DNA of 64,000 bases from Akebia trifoliata (lineage: Eukaryota; Streptophyta; Magnoliopsida; Ranunculales; Lardizabalaceae). Positions 36,363-48,457 of this stretch are shown here, piece by piece. A program made the position numbers and the translations under genes. How positions within the stretch are numbered: position 1 is the first letter of the stretch; every line of letters begins with the position of its first letter. The DNA is taken from positions 9,593,658 to 9,657,657 of the forward strand of contig CM030704.1 of NCBI GenBank assembly GCA_017979445.1. The letters are read 5' to 3'. The notes beneath the pieces were generated by a model that had not been told where the DNA came from, did not search any database, and saw nothing but the letters and a program-made list of their open reading frames with translations.

Positions 36363-38120
36363 GTGAGTGTTTCATGGTCTACAGAGATGTACACTCATAC
36401 TTCTTTTTGTTTAATCGAGCTCGAGCTTGTTTTCTTGTTTGCATCTTACTTTAGTGAACTCAGATTGAATCTGTTAGAATAAAAGGTCGGTCTTCCTAAG
36501 CTTTGGGTTTGACAGGGATTAAACCTAAAATTATAGGCTTCTTAACTTGATGTATGGCTCTAAAACTTTTGAAATAATAAGTTTCATGGCACGATATAAG
36601 GTTCTTGAAACTGTTTTATAAAAGAGATAATTTTAAAAGTAAGGATTTCAATTTGTGTTCACTTTGGTAGAAATTGACATTTTAGTTGGATTTGATAAAA
36701 TCTTTCCAAGATTGGACTTGACTTAAGCGTTTTTCGATGATTGTACATCCACAAATGGATTAGAGTGAAGAGAATTTTACTTGAATATCACTTGTAAAGA
36801 GGTGACCTGAGTTTTGAATGCACACCGTTTGAGGCACCTCAAGCTCTTACCACTATGCCGCACCTTTAGTGGGTTTGGGTTTGAACGCTCGCCCTACGAA
36901 GGATCTCAAGTTCATTACTATGCCACATTTTTAACAAGCAAGACATTGCTTGATTCATCTCCGAAATTTTTTTGTTCTTGATTTATTGTCTTCTGTGCTT
37001 CGATATAATTTTCCAGGCAATTTTTCCTTCGTCTTGAATTGCATGTCCTTACATTAAACCAAGAAAATCTTTTTTTGACTTTTTTCTTTTGCTTTCTTTT
37101 CTTTTTTTCTTTCTGAATTATGTTTTGAATTTTTCTTTGTTTTTTTGTAGCCATGGGTGAGGTACGACCATACTAAATTTGTTTGCCTGGTCGTGGGTCA
37201 TCCCCATACCAGAACATTTTTTCAATTTTCTTAAAATCGAAGTCCACCTTTACTTTGCTCATTTTCTTGCAAACTGAACGTCATTTTTTCCTTGGCTTGT
37301 TCGGACTTCGACCGTCGGATTTTTGGATTTTGGCTTCCAAGCTTGACCTACAGTGTGAACTCGACTTGTGGTGAGTCACCTCAGTCCGATTTTGTTTGCC
37401 ACGTTTGATTCACGACGATTTGAAGATTCACAACTAATTGTGACCGAGTTGATCCGATCTTTTTGTTTTTGAACCTCCAATTTCCTTATATGGTACGTGG
37501 TAATCTCTGAATTTATTTAATTTATCATTTAACTCTTTGAATCCATGAGACTGGAGCTGAATTCGTCGATCTTCACCTATCTTGCTTTTTAGATGTATGT
37601 TTCCATAGATGCTTATTTTCTACAAAATTGACGGGTTAGGTTCGAAAATATGAAAGGAATAGGGCACTCCCTAAGGAATTCATGGAAACAAAGCATTTTT
37701 TTAAAAAAATTTCATTTTGTTTTGGCCGTTGGTTACTAATGGCCAGTTTAAAATTTTGTTTTAGTCGTTGGTTACCTATGGCCAGTAAAATTTTTTTTCC
37801 CAGTGCAGGTAAGGTACGGACCAAAACTTTTCTCTCATTTTAAAACTCAGAAATTGATCTTTTGCATGAAATTTTTTTGATTTTTCTTGAAAAACTTGTT
37901 ATTCTTCTTCTAAAATTTGCAACTTTCTTGCTTTGAATCAATGATAGAGCACACCAATTATTTACAAATTAGTGGTAACGAAATCGGGGGAAGATCCAAT
38001 GCCTCAGGTCTCATTTTTCTCAATTTGAATTAATACTTTATCAAAGAAAATCACACAACTCGATGGATTCAATCTATGTCCACCGATAAAAGATCAAGAT
38101 GAAAGTGAAATGAGATTTAA
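36363..38120. other. Spacer of element E between antisense gene and LTR
   Basis: No gene. Two hairpin-forming units with GGCCGTTGGTTACTAATGGCC lie at 37723-37785, about 340 bases upstream of the antisense gene. PMD2 of element A has no counterpart here. Confidence 0.5.
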
Positions 38121-38121
38121 T

Positions 38122-39543
38122 TGAAGGTATGATCGAGTGTTGGATTTTGGATTCTAATGTATTTTGATTCGGAGGGTATGAGCTTATGCCAATTATCGAA
38201 GAGATTGAGAGGATTCTCGGGTTATACTTCTCACACAAGGTAGTCTTCCCTCCTTTACGCCCTAGCTACAAAAATGAAGTAACCCAATTTCTTGAAATTC
38301 GTCGTTCTAAGCTAAAGATGTTAGATGGGATTCTACCTTAATTCGATTATCAAAATCTTATATCTTTGAACATACTTTCTCTAGTGCTAAGCTGGATATT
38401 CTATTTAATGCCCTATCTATGATGGTTGTGAACCAAATCTTATTTCCTAGAGGAGATTACCTAGTGGATCCCTCATTGATAAGCATAATCACTCAAGTCC
38501 ATGAAGGTGGTCGGTTAGCTCCAATGATTTTGGCTGAGCTCTATAGAGCTTTGACAGCTTATGCTGTTGAGAGATGTCATTTTTTCTCGGGATACCCATC
38601 CTTTTTGCAGGTAAAACAAAAAAGCATACTTATTTTTTATTTATTTTTCAAAACTTTTTATAAATTTTTAAATTTTTATGGATTTTTTATTTTTTAGTTA
38701 TTATTTGATTACTTTCCTGTTCTGATACAACTTTGGCTTTTTGATTATTTTTCCTCTGTCTAAGCGATTGAATGTCTTTTCTCTTATAGTATTGATTTGG
38801 TTTTCATGATGTCGACAAGAAAGTATCTGCTCTTCGTGGTGGGAAAGAAGAACTGGTAAACTTATCTTCAAAATGTCGATGAGAGCATGATTAGATGGGT
38901 AAGCTCTTTCCAACATTCTGTCCAACCTTCTCTATCTTTTAGTAGTTGTCGATTCTTAGTCTTGATTGGTTTGTTGGGGTTTACGCACTATTTCTTGTTC
39001 TAATTCGTTTGTCAATTTGGTTACATCCAGGGAGTCCATTGTCCAGAGGATTTTAGTGATTTGATGGGAGATTTTGACTTTTCTAACACCTGTTTACGAA
39101 ATCGACTTTGTAGGCTCTAGCAAAATGTGGAGATTCTCTATGTTTTTATCTTTGCTTCTTACGAATTTGTTCGGTACCAAACCTGGCTTAGAGATTTGGT
39201 AGGTGGTTGTCATCTTCTTACTCCTGGTCGACATCTTGTTTTATGTGTTTCTCGCATCCACAACTACAATGATTGGATTAAGGAGCTTCAAGAAGATCAC
39301 TGTCGTATCGAGCGTATCTGGGTACAATCTGAGCAGAGACTACAACCTAATATTGATCGCTTGAATGTTGCTTTGAGTAATAGTGAGACTTTGAAACGTA
39401 GCAATGCTGAGAGGTACCAGGCTGAGATTAATGATCTCAGGATGAGGTTGAGCTCTAATACTCATGTTGACAACATGGCATCATATCTGGTGAGCCGAGA
39501 TCCTTTTGATGCTGATAGATTAATCATCGATTTGGTGGCTTGA
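38122..39543 (+). pseudogene. PMD gene of element E (antisense to its pol)
   Basis: This is an orthologue of PMD1 in A. Exon 1 (about 38122-38610) reads IEGMIECWILDSNVF, PIIEEIERILGL and LMVVNQILFPRGD-like segments, with a donor CAG|GTAAAA. The acceptor TCTCTTATAG ends at 38789. Exon 2 carries FLVLIGL, CQFGYIQGV, CPEDFSDLMG and then a clean 138-codon frame (39127-39543) ending in ASYLVSRDPFDADRLI, matching AAYLVSRDASNAEKV in A. It holds several stops (for example TGA after NVF, and the stop around 39121), so it is a pseudogene. The position of the intron and the conserved C-terminal coiled coil support one ancestral gene in both elements. Confidence 0.75.
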
Positions 39544-40695
39544 GTTTGTGATTTAGAACTTCGCCTAGATGCTTCTTATGTTTCACATAGCTAAACGGAA
39601 TTTTCCTGTATTTTTACACACTTGAACAAACAAATGTAAAATTATGCACATCAATGCCCTTTTGGGGTTTTTTTTTACCATTTTTACAGATTGATGCCCT
39701 TTTTGGGGTTTTCATCATGTCGGTAATTTTAATCTTGCCACAATTGAGATTTTTACTCACAGTGACCTTTTAGGTTTTCGCTATGCCTTTTCAAACTGTG
39801 TTATATTCATTAACATTACAAAGTAAAATGGATACCATGACTTGAGTGCATACGAATTCCCAACAGTTCTAGTGGTTTGGTGATTCAAGTTGGACTAGTA
39901 GATCAAAGACTTTACTTTGCAACTACTCTTCTGGTGATTCAATCTTGCTTCTATTCTAGTAGTTGCATCTATTTTTGAATATCTTATCTGATCTCCCCTT
40001 TAGTGTCTTCCAGCACTTCTTGTGACCTGGGTCCGAGATGCAAACACAAGATCAATGTGTCTTTATTTGTCTTAACTATTTTTTTGTTGCTGTCAAATGT
40101 TATTTAAATTTCATCATCGCCAACCAACTGACTTTAGGATCTTACCTTCGACCCTTTACTTAATTAGAGAGGATTTTTATTGGGTTGTAATGTAGGTTAT
40201 AGGTATGGTTGAAGAAAGAAAGGATAAGAGTTCAAAAGAAAATAAATATGCTAGGTAAGAATTGGGGGTACCCTTATTATTTTCTAAACTACCATTTTTT
40301 GTTAGAATTCTCAATGATGTTATCCTTTTGACTTGCTCTTGGCCATCAAGATGCGAGTTGAGCTCACGATTGAAAATTTTGTTTTTGAATTTTTTATTAT
40401 TATTTTTTTGTACTTTAGCCATTCATAGTTTATCTTCATGCAAGCCAGGAGTTGTTTGAACTTTTTCTTTTCTTTTGAATTTTTTTTTCTCTTGCTTTTG
40501 TTTTTATTGAAAATACCTAGCTTTTCCCCCAAATTTCCCTAGTGTATTCTCTGGTTTGTCCTAGTATATTCACTGGCTTGTCCCAGTTCTGGGTGGTCAA
40601 AGAAACTATCATGCTCTAAAGGGTTTGACTAAGGGAAATTTTGTTAAAAGGATGGGAAATGAAAAATGGCCTCTCTTCCTTTCAAGTATTGGATC
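39544..40695. other. Spacer between PMD gene and pol of element E
   Basis: No gene; it corresponds to 11772-13217 of A, including reversed TTTTGGGGTTTTCATCATG phrases. Confidence 0.5.
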
Positions 40696-42515
40696 TTAGG
40701 CATAATATTCCTTAACTATGTCAGCATTTAGTGGCTCAAAAAATACTTTGCCGTCCATCTCTGCGAGGATTAGCGCATCTCCTAACATCACTTTCTTGAC
40801 TATGAAAGGAGCTTCGTAGTTCGGTTTAAACTTGCTTTTTGGATCTTCTTGAATAGGGTGGATCTTCTTTAGAGCTAGATCACTAGCTGAAAACATCTCG
40901 GTTTAACTTTCTTATTGTATACTCGTGCAATTCTCTTCTGATACAACTATCTATGACATATTGCAACGAGTTTTTTCTCCTAGATTAGGTTCAATAAGTC
41001 ATAACGTGTTCTGACCCATTCAACCTCTTCTAACTTTACTTCCATAAAGATTATAAGAAAAAAAATTTCTACCTCAATTGGAAAGACTGCCTCCACCCCA
41101 TAGACTAGCGAGAATGGCGTTGCCCCAGTAGAGGTTTTGATTGAGGTTCTATAAGCGTGGAGAGAGAACGGTAACATTTCATGCCAATCTTTATAAGTTA
41201 CTGCCATCTTCTCAATGACCCGCTTGATATTCTTGTTAGTTGCTTCCATTGCTACGTTCATCTTTGGTTTATAAGACACTGATCTATAATGTTTTATTTG
41301 CAAATCTTCACAGAGTTTCTTCATGTCTTTGTTGTTTATATTGAGAGCGTTATTTGATACAATGGCGTTGGGTAGGCCATACCTGCAAATAATATTCTGC
41401 TTCAAGAATTTGATAACTTACCCTTTCGTTATGTTTGTGTAAGATATGGCTTCTACCTACTTAGTAAAGTAGTCGATAGCAACCAAGATAAGTTTGTGAC
41501 CATTCGATGTTTTAAGATTAATCGGACCAATAATATCCATGCCCTAGAACGAAAAAGGCCATAGTGATGTCATGTTGTGGAGTTCATTTGGTGGTGCATT
41601 GAACTTATTGGCACATATCTAACATAAGTAGTATTTTTTGATGTATTGAAAACAGTCACTCTCCATTGTGGACCAGTAATAGCCCATCCTTATTATCTTC
41701 CTTGCTAGTATGTGTCCATTTATGTTAGGACCGCAGACCCCTTCGTGGACAACTTCTATGAGACGTTTGACCTCAACTTCTACTACACACCGAAGGAGAA
41801 CTTCGTGGAGTGATCGCTTGTATGATGTTTTATTGCTTAAGAAGAATTATCATGTTAATCGCTGAATTGTTCTCTTTTCAACTTTAATAGCTTCTGAGGG
41901 GGTAGGTTATATCTTCTAAATAAGCCTTGATGTCGAAGAACATGTATTTTTTATCTCAATGGGTAAATAGTAAGCTGGCTCATATTGAATTGCTAGCTCC
42001 AAGGGATCGATGGTGGTTTCTTCAATGACTCTGATCATAGAGGACAAGGTTGCAAGTACGTCTACAAATTGGATTTTGGCCCTTGGCATGTAATTGAAAG
42101 TGATTTGAGTGAAATTAGTACTTAGTTCTTTGATATACTTGTGGTACAGTACCAGTCTCTGTTCTAGAGTCTGTCATTCCCCAGTTGTTTGGTAGACCAC
42201 TAGATTGGAATCCCCAAATACATCGATCTCGTCAACTTCCGTCTTTATTGCTGCCTTAAGACCCACTGTGCATGTTTCATATTTTGCTTGATTGTTTGTA
42301 CACTGGAAACATAGCCTAACTATTATGGGCACATGCGATCCATCAAGCTTCACCAAAATAGCCCCAATCCCATTACCCTTCTAATTAACTGCACCATCAA
42401 AGTACAGCTTCCATCCTTGTTTGTCTTTATCTTCCTCAGCTTCTATAAAGAGAATGGCTTCATCTGGAAAGTTGGCCTTCAGTGGTTCGGATGCGGTTGT
42501 TCCGGTATAGCCTGA
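40696..42515 (-). pseudogene. pol: pol remnant of element E: second RNase H and integrase
   Basis: On the minus strand: GWKLYFDGAVN at about 42420-42385 (start of the archaeal-type RNase H), CFQCTNNQAKYETC and FGDSNLVVYQT (42356-42174). Integrase follows: VHEGVCGPNINGH zinc-finger region near 41740, then 41405-40980 with IICRYGLPNAIVSNNA, PKMNVAMEATNKN and TGATPFSLVYG. The C-terminal segment is at 40896-40696 (PNYEAPFIVKKVM). The second catalytic Asp is changed (SNNA), the Glu is kept. Stops and shifts break it into pieces. RT is missing altogether. Confidence 0.8.
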
Positions 42516-42685
42516 TTTGAGCAAAAAACTTGATGTTGGACAACTTGAATGATGCTTGGATTTGCCATTAAAATATCCAGAATCTTGTAATATTTTTCCA
42601 ATGCATTCACAACCATATCTAGCTTTAAGCTGAGATCTGTTATTATTTCTGTCACTGACTACTGAAGTTGCTCCAAATTGCTCAT
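42516..42685 (-). pseudogene. gag: gag N-terminus of element E fused to the deletion edge
   Basis: ATG at 42685-42683 (MSNLEQLQ), then SVTEIITDLSLKLDMVVNALEKYYKIL, which matches the first part of gag in A (TEASGIDPQITALLKIIERQEKI). It ends near 42516, where the reading jumps directly to sequence just before the second RNase H. So gag, protease, RT and the first RNase H were removed together. Confidence 0.65.
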
Positions 42686-42892
42686 GGTTGGTTGCGAGCG
42701 CAAAAAATATAGAGGATTATCAGGTGCCAAGTACTTCTTTATGGGTCGTTTGGCTACCTATGGACAAGGAGTTGAATGTTATTATATTATTTACATAATA
42801 AGGATGCATGATGATTCATTAGGTCAAATTGGATTAATTTGTAAAGTTGAATTAAGAAAGCCTTGGATTGGCTTTGATATTGAATTTGTGAG

Positions 42893-43400
42893 GTTAGTCA
42901 ACATGGAGTTAGAGGTTTGTCAGCAAGGAGTTGAGGTTTGTTAGCACGGATCTGGAGGTTCGTCGACACGGAGTTGGAGGTTTATCAACACAAAATTGGA
43001 GGTTTATTGGCATGAAACTGGAGGTTTGTCAGCACGGAGCTAGGGTTTGTTAGCATGAAGTTGGAGGTTCATCAGCACGAAGCCAGAAGTTTGTCAGCAT
43101 GGAGTTGGGGTTTGTTAGCATGGTACTAGAGGTTTCTCGACACGGAGTCGGAGGTTTATCAGCATGGAGCTAGGTTTTGTTAGCATAGAATTAGAGGTTT
43201 GTCGACACAAAATCAGAGGTTTGTCTACACGGAGCTGGGATTTGTCAACATGAGGCTGGAGGTTCATCGGCACGGAGCTGAAGGTTTATCAGCACGGAGC
43301 TGGAGTTTGTTAGCACAGAACTGGAGGTTTGTCAGCACGGAGTCAGAGATTTATCCGTACGGAGCTAGGATTTGTCAGCCCGGAACTAGAGGTTGTTGAT
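42893..43400. repeat. Tandem array of element E, equivalent to array 2 of A
   Basis: About 18 units of 26-29 bases with CAGCACGGAGCTGGAGGTTTGT. The reverse strand core CCAGCTCCGTGCTG is identical to the core in A (1724-2312). Confidence 0.85.
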
Positions 43401-43433
43401 TGTGGGTAATAGCCTATTTTAGGGGTCAATGAA

Positions 43434-43850
43434 GATGATAGATCCAATTAAGGTCAACGAAAGATGAAAGACTTGATTAAGGTCGAAGAAGAGGTGAATA
43501 ACCCAATTAGAATCCATTTGAAGAATACGAACCTATTAGGGTTAACTTGATAGATGTGGACCCAATTAGGGTTGAGGAGTGGTGACTAACCCAATTAGGG
43601 TCAAGGAAGAGTGATTGACCCAATTAGGGTCAAAGTGGTGGCGAATTACCCAATTAGAGTCAACTTGATGGATGTGGACCCAATTAGGGTCGAGGAAAAA
43701 TGAATGATCCAATTAGGGTCAACTTGATAGATATTGACCCAATTAGGGTCGAGGAAAAATGAATGACCCAATTAGGGTCAAACAAGGTTGATGGACCCCA
43801 TTAGGGTCGGGTTTGTGGATAGCGAACCTAATTAGGATCCACAGATTGGA
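43434..43850. repeat. Tandem array of element E with GACCCAATTAGGGTC units
   Basis: Twelve or so units of 28-42 bases, each with the palindrome GACCCAATTAGGGTC or a variant. It lies in the same place as array 1 in A. Sequence differs, dyad symmetry is kept. Confidence 0.85.
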
Positions 43851-43997
43851 ATGGGACCGATTGAGGTTCGTTGACAAGTGATGATTGAAGTCTTAATTTG
43901 GATTCTTTAAGTTTAGAACATCAAAGACTTGGGCAAAAAATTGACTCATTTTAGTGTATACATATCCCAAACCCGAGAGGAAAGTTAAGATTGTTTT

Positions 43998-44136
43998 TGG
44001 TCCATTTTTAAAAAATGGATATGTGTAAATTATTAAAATCCATTCTTCAAAAATGGATAATTGTAAGTTATATTTATCCGTTCTTCAAAAACGGATTACC
44101 ATAAATTATGCCTATCCATTTTTCAAAAATGGATCA
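43998..44136. repeat. Hairpin cluster IV, leader of element E
   Basis: Outer arms TGGTCC (43998) and GGATCA (44136) enclose four hairpins, including ATCCGTT/AACGGAT and ATCCATTTTT/AAAAATGGAT (44114-44134). In A the same position holds cluster I. Confidence 0.7.
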
Positions 44137-44668
44137 GAAACAAAAAAAAAAATTAAAGAATCTATCATGGCCACAATACTCACTAGTTTTGAGTACATTA
44201 TTCACTATTGTTGTTATTAGGCAAAAAAATTTCACTTTTTTTATAAAAAAAATGACTTATGCAAAGTAAGATGAGTAAGCTTGAAGATGTTCCCTTTTAC
44301 CTAAGGGAGAGTAAAAGAAAGAAATCCTAAATTATATACAGTATTGCTTTTATGGGCTTCAAAATAGACTTTACAAGTTTCCTTCTTGGGGCGAAAAAAA
44401 AAAAAACTTATAGCAATGAGGTGGTTGATAAATCATCTTCCTAAAACTTGTCTCCTAAGCCTCTAGTGTTTAATGCATGCGGTTATAGATGGCTTTATGG
44501 CTACCCATTATTCAAACCTTGATGCATACTGAAGTATAAACGTCTTATGTTAGTGATTGGGTTGGATGTGTTCGTCCCTATACCCAAAATAAGCGAACTC
44601 GAGCCATGTAATTACTAAGCATCCAGATTTTAAAATTTTATAGGTAAAGGAGGTTTGTATAATGGGTT

Positions 44669-47600
44669 TGTAAATACCCCAATTTGTACGAACCCATTAG
44701 GAAAAATCAAAATTTCTCGAATTAAGTTCAATTAAGAGCTTAAGCCTTTCAACGGGCATGCATTGCCATTTGGCATCATTTTCAGGCATACATGCTGATA
44801 GTGCCTTCGATCCGCGGGGTGCGCGGATCCGCTTTTGACCTTTGAGGTTTGGGAGTCGCTACCTAGTTATTACGATCTAGGAACTGAATATAGACTCGAA
44901 ACGGATACATCAACTAATCTACTATAAAAAATATGGGTCCGAGGATCACGTTACGGGGTTGGAAGGTGTTTGGCACCAACCCCGTCTGGCCAATGCCAGT
45001 CTCTACTTATCCCAAATAAAACTACATTACTAGCAAAAAGACCTAGATAAAAGAATTTTACCTTCGAACACAACAATTTTATTCCCTCAGATCTGATAAA
45101 ACTGCTCCTTGTACAGTACTCCTCGCTTTGTTCTGTCTTCGGATCTGATTTCTGATCTCCGAGGCAAGGTATCTCTTTCTTAGATCGGGATTCTTCGGAG
45201 TTGTTTACGGATTTTTGGGTGTTATTAAAGGACTTCCAGGTATTTTTTAAGCTAAAATCGAAGTATAGGTGTTAGGTAAGGAGTTGGGACTTCAAAATTA
45301 GGGTTTATGGAAGACTAGGGAAGCTTTTTGACCTACTTTTCTTAGGGTTTTTTATTTGATACAAAAATAGGGTGTAAGGACCCCTATTTATAGATTTTTT
45401 TAAGTGCCTTTTAGATAGAGTTAAGGTTTAATTATAATTCTTTTAGAGAGAATTATTGTTTAATTATAATTCTTTTAGAAAGAGTTATTATTTAATTAGA
45501 ATTCTATTAAATAGAGTTATTATTTAATTAGGATTGCTTTAAATAGAATTATTATTTAATTAGAACTCTATTAGAGTTTTGACTTTTAGTCTCATTTGAT
45601 TGACTTTAAGATTTTGACTTTAGTCTTACTTGATTGACTTTTAATATCTTGACTTTAGTCTTACTTGAGTGACTTTGAGATCTTGACTTTAGTCTTACTT
45701 GATTGACTTTAATTTTTTGAAGAATCCCCTTTATTAAATCTTTAATTCTTTGGGCCTCCAGATGGAGGGGTCCTTGAATAAATATCTTCTGAGAGTCTAA
45801 TTAATCAATTTTTTGGTTCAAAATTTTTAAATTAATTTTATTAATGTTTCACTTTATATTATTTAATATTTTATTTATTAATTTCAGAATTTTTAATTAT
45901 TAAAATTGGAAAATTATCATTTTGCCTTTGAAGAGAACTTTTACGTTTCAAATCGATTTTTGATGTTCCAAGATGTTTTAGAATCGATTTTTCATAAGAA
46001 ATTCAATGGGAGTATTGGTTTGTGTCATTTATGAAATTTTTTGTGCAAAATGGTAGTGAATTTTATGAGGGGTATTTTCTTAATTTGTCTAATTCTGTGA
46101 AAATTGGTGAAATGGTTAATTTGGTTTCGATTTATTATTTTATGTGTTTGAATGATTTTCCTAAGTGTAACATAGGCTTTAGGAATGTTTTAAGGTTAGG
46201 GGTATTTTGGTACTTTAATTATTTTTTAGTGATTTTTATCGTGAAACTTCTTTTTGTTTGCAAAATGAGGATTTCTATGTTTCTGGGGTCATATTTTCCT
46301 AGCGTAGCGTGGTTTCTATAGTTTTGTCAGTTCGGTATACCTCATCCGGATTTTTGAAATATATCTGGTAACAAAATAAAGCATTGGAATAATCATCCAT
46401 AATTGGGAACCGTTGCAATCGGGTTGACGAGTTGCTTAATCAGGCGAATGCAAAAATGGGGTGTCTACACATGCATACATACATCATGTTATATTATATT
46501 GCATGCCCTTACCTTGTCCCTAATCCAATCCAAATCCATATCCATTCTCCATTAACCAATCCATCACCCATACCTTAACCCAAGTCCAAAACAAAGTCCA
46601 TAACCCAAAATTCATAACCAAGTCCATAACCAAAGTCTATCTCCTTACCCAAAACCAAGTCCATCTCCTAACCCAAAGTCCATAGCCCAAGTTCATCCCT
46701 TAAGCCCAACACCAAGCCCATCATAAGTCCATTCTCTCACACCCCCTCAAAAGATGACACATGTTGATATCTCATAAGCCCTCAACAACCAATGCTCCAA
46801 CCCAATTGGAGAGTCAACTCCCCCTTATGAAAATTTAAGAATACCCTTATCAAAAGGTGTAGTCAAACTAAAAAGGTTATTTGGTCTTTAGTAAAAATCT
46901 ATAAAACTGATAAAACTTCCAATCATACCCTTAAAAGGTGGGAATCTTCAAGTACATACATGAAACTCTCCTATTAGTTCATTTCAAAAATATACTTCCA
47001 CCCTTACTTTATAAGTTATTTACAAATGAACCAATGTCTACTTTTCACTTACCACTTCACATTTACACATGTCACTCCCTTACTCACCTTCCCAGAAGTA
47101 CTTTTTGTTCTCACACCTCTATTTACCAAAAAATCAAAGATCAAATAATACTTTTAGGTTTTCTTCACAAATGTCACATTTACCTTCATACAAATAAAAA
47201 ATAAAAAACCTAAACCTCATGTCTATTCTCTTTATTTTTAGGGTTAGACCACTTTATCCCCAAAAGTCCTCTAAAAACTCTATAAATACTCTCATTTTCT
47301 ATGAATAATTCATGCTTTGAAGCCCTCATCTCTCAACTTCAAACTCTACCACAATCCCTACTTATTCTGTCATTTCCTAACCTTCAACTCAACAATTCTC
47401 ATCTTATATCCTCAACTAAATCATTCAACCTTCAAGTTCATCTCTCAAGATTCAAAATCGTTCAAAAATATCAAAGGGGCAAGGTGGGGGTTGTAGTTTA
47501 TTTTTTTAAACTTTTTTTTGCTTGCATATTCTTCTTCTATCCTTCTCTTTTTATTTTTAGTAGCCTTTAGGATGTAATGGAGAACCCTCCTTCATCCTGA

Positions 47601-48253
47601 GTAGATTGAACTTTAACCTTGGGTATGAAATGCTTGAGGTAGTTGGTCGAAAGGATGGAGGTTGAAACCCTTTCTAACCTATTTTCTCTCATGCATCATA
47701 TGTACACTATGCGTACACACCACACATGCTTGGCAATGATGAAGAAAAGTATAACTCTCTCGATAGGGTTGAAACACTAAGTTTCTAGTCAAACATGTAT
47801 GCATTAAGGTTATGGATTTAAGAAAACTCCATCAATGGAATTTTTCTAAAATCCTAAACCAACATTTCAACTCATGTAAAATGTGATGACTAACATTAAA
47901 CCCTCTTTCAAAGAGGTACATATTCATCATGTGCACATACTCAATTCATGCATCTCATACATTTTTGTTGTCCTGTTAATCTTTTAAAAAATGGTGAAAT
48001 TTAAAAGGTAACCACCCTAGGTGGAGAGAATGAGATGCTAAATTCATTCACCTTTCTCTAACTGAATCCCCTTACCTAGATGTTAGGTAGGTCACACATT
48101 TTTCATGAATGAGAGTCACTAAAATGTCATGAAAAATAACTTTTCTAAAAAATTGATTCGGGTATCCATTCACACTCATTTTCAAAAAATAATGACGGTG
48201 ACTCCAAACAACGTAGCATTAGAGGTTCTAATAATGAATATCTTATGTCTACA
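44669..48253 (+). mobile_element. 5' LTR of element D (about 1906 bp), split by a solo LTR
   Basis: It starts TGTAAATACCCCAATTTG and ends TATGTCTACA, with a tRNA-Arg primer site four bases later. The end region aligns with that of the A LTR, including GAGTCACTAAAAATGYC and CATTCACACYCA. TATAAATA is at 47281-47288. A solo LTR occupies 44796-46469. Reading frames inside are short and not supported as genes. Confidence 0.8.
44796..46469 (-). mobile_element. Nested solo LTR (1674 bp) inside the LTR of D
   Basis: It begins TGATAGTGCC and ends GTGTCTACA; target duplication CATGC at 44791-44795 and 46470-46474. CTATTTATA at 45384-45392, hairpin at 44955-44983. It resembles the LTR at 7047-8784 but is more divergent. 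Confidence 0.95.
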
Positions 48254-48256
48254 ACT

Positions 48257-48274
48257 TGGCGACTCCGCTGGGGA
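48257..48274 (+). promoter_or_regulatory. Primer-binding site of element D
   Basis: TGGCGACTCCGCTGGGGA, an exact complement of the 3' end of plant tRNA-Arg as I remember it, and the least changed copy in the window. About 180 bases of leader follow before element C interrupts at 48458. Confidence 0.85.
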
Positions 48275-48457
48275 GGTTGCGTGTTCAAACCATGACTATT
48301 TGACCATTTTATAAAGTTTTAAAATAATATATAAAAAAAATTCAATTTGTTCACTAATATTTTTATTGTTTGTGTTTTGTTTTGGTACTTTGTTTTCTTA
48401 TTCTTTGGGAGTGGTTGTAATATTTTCTTTGTCTTTTGTGGGTTGAATGCTTGTAAG

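Larger units (their letters stand above)
34171..44620 (-). mobile_element. Element E: relative of A on the minus strand, internally deleted
   Basis: Reading the minus strand from 44620 down: leader matching A 1-430, hairpin cluster IV, two tandem arrays, gag start, deletion, second RNase H and integrase, a spacer with the PMD gene on the opposite strand, polypurine tract, and a 3' LTR (36349-34171). The order is the same as in A, but gag to RT is deleted and there is no PMD2. The left leader is cut near 44620-44668, where the LTR of D begins. Confidence 0.8.
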
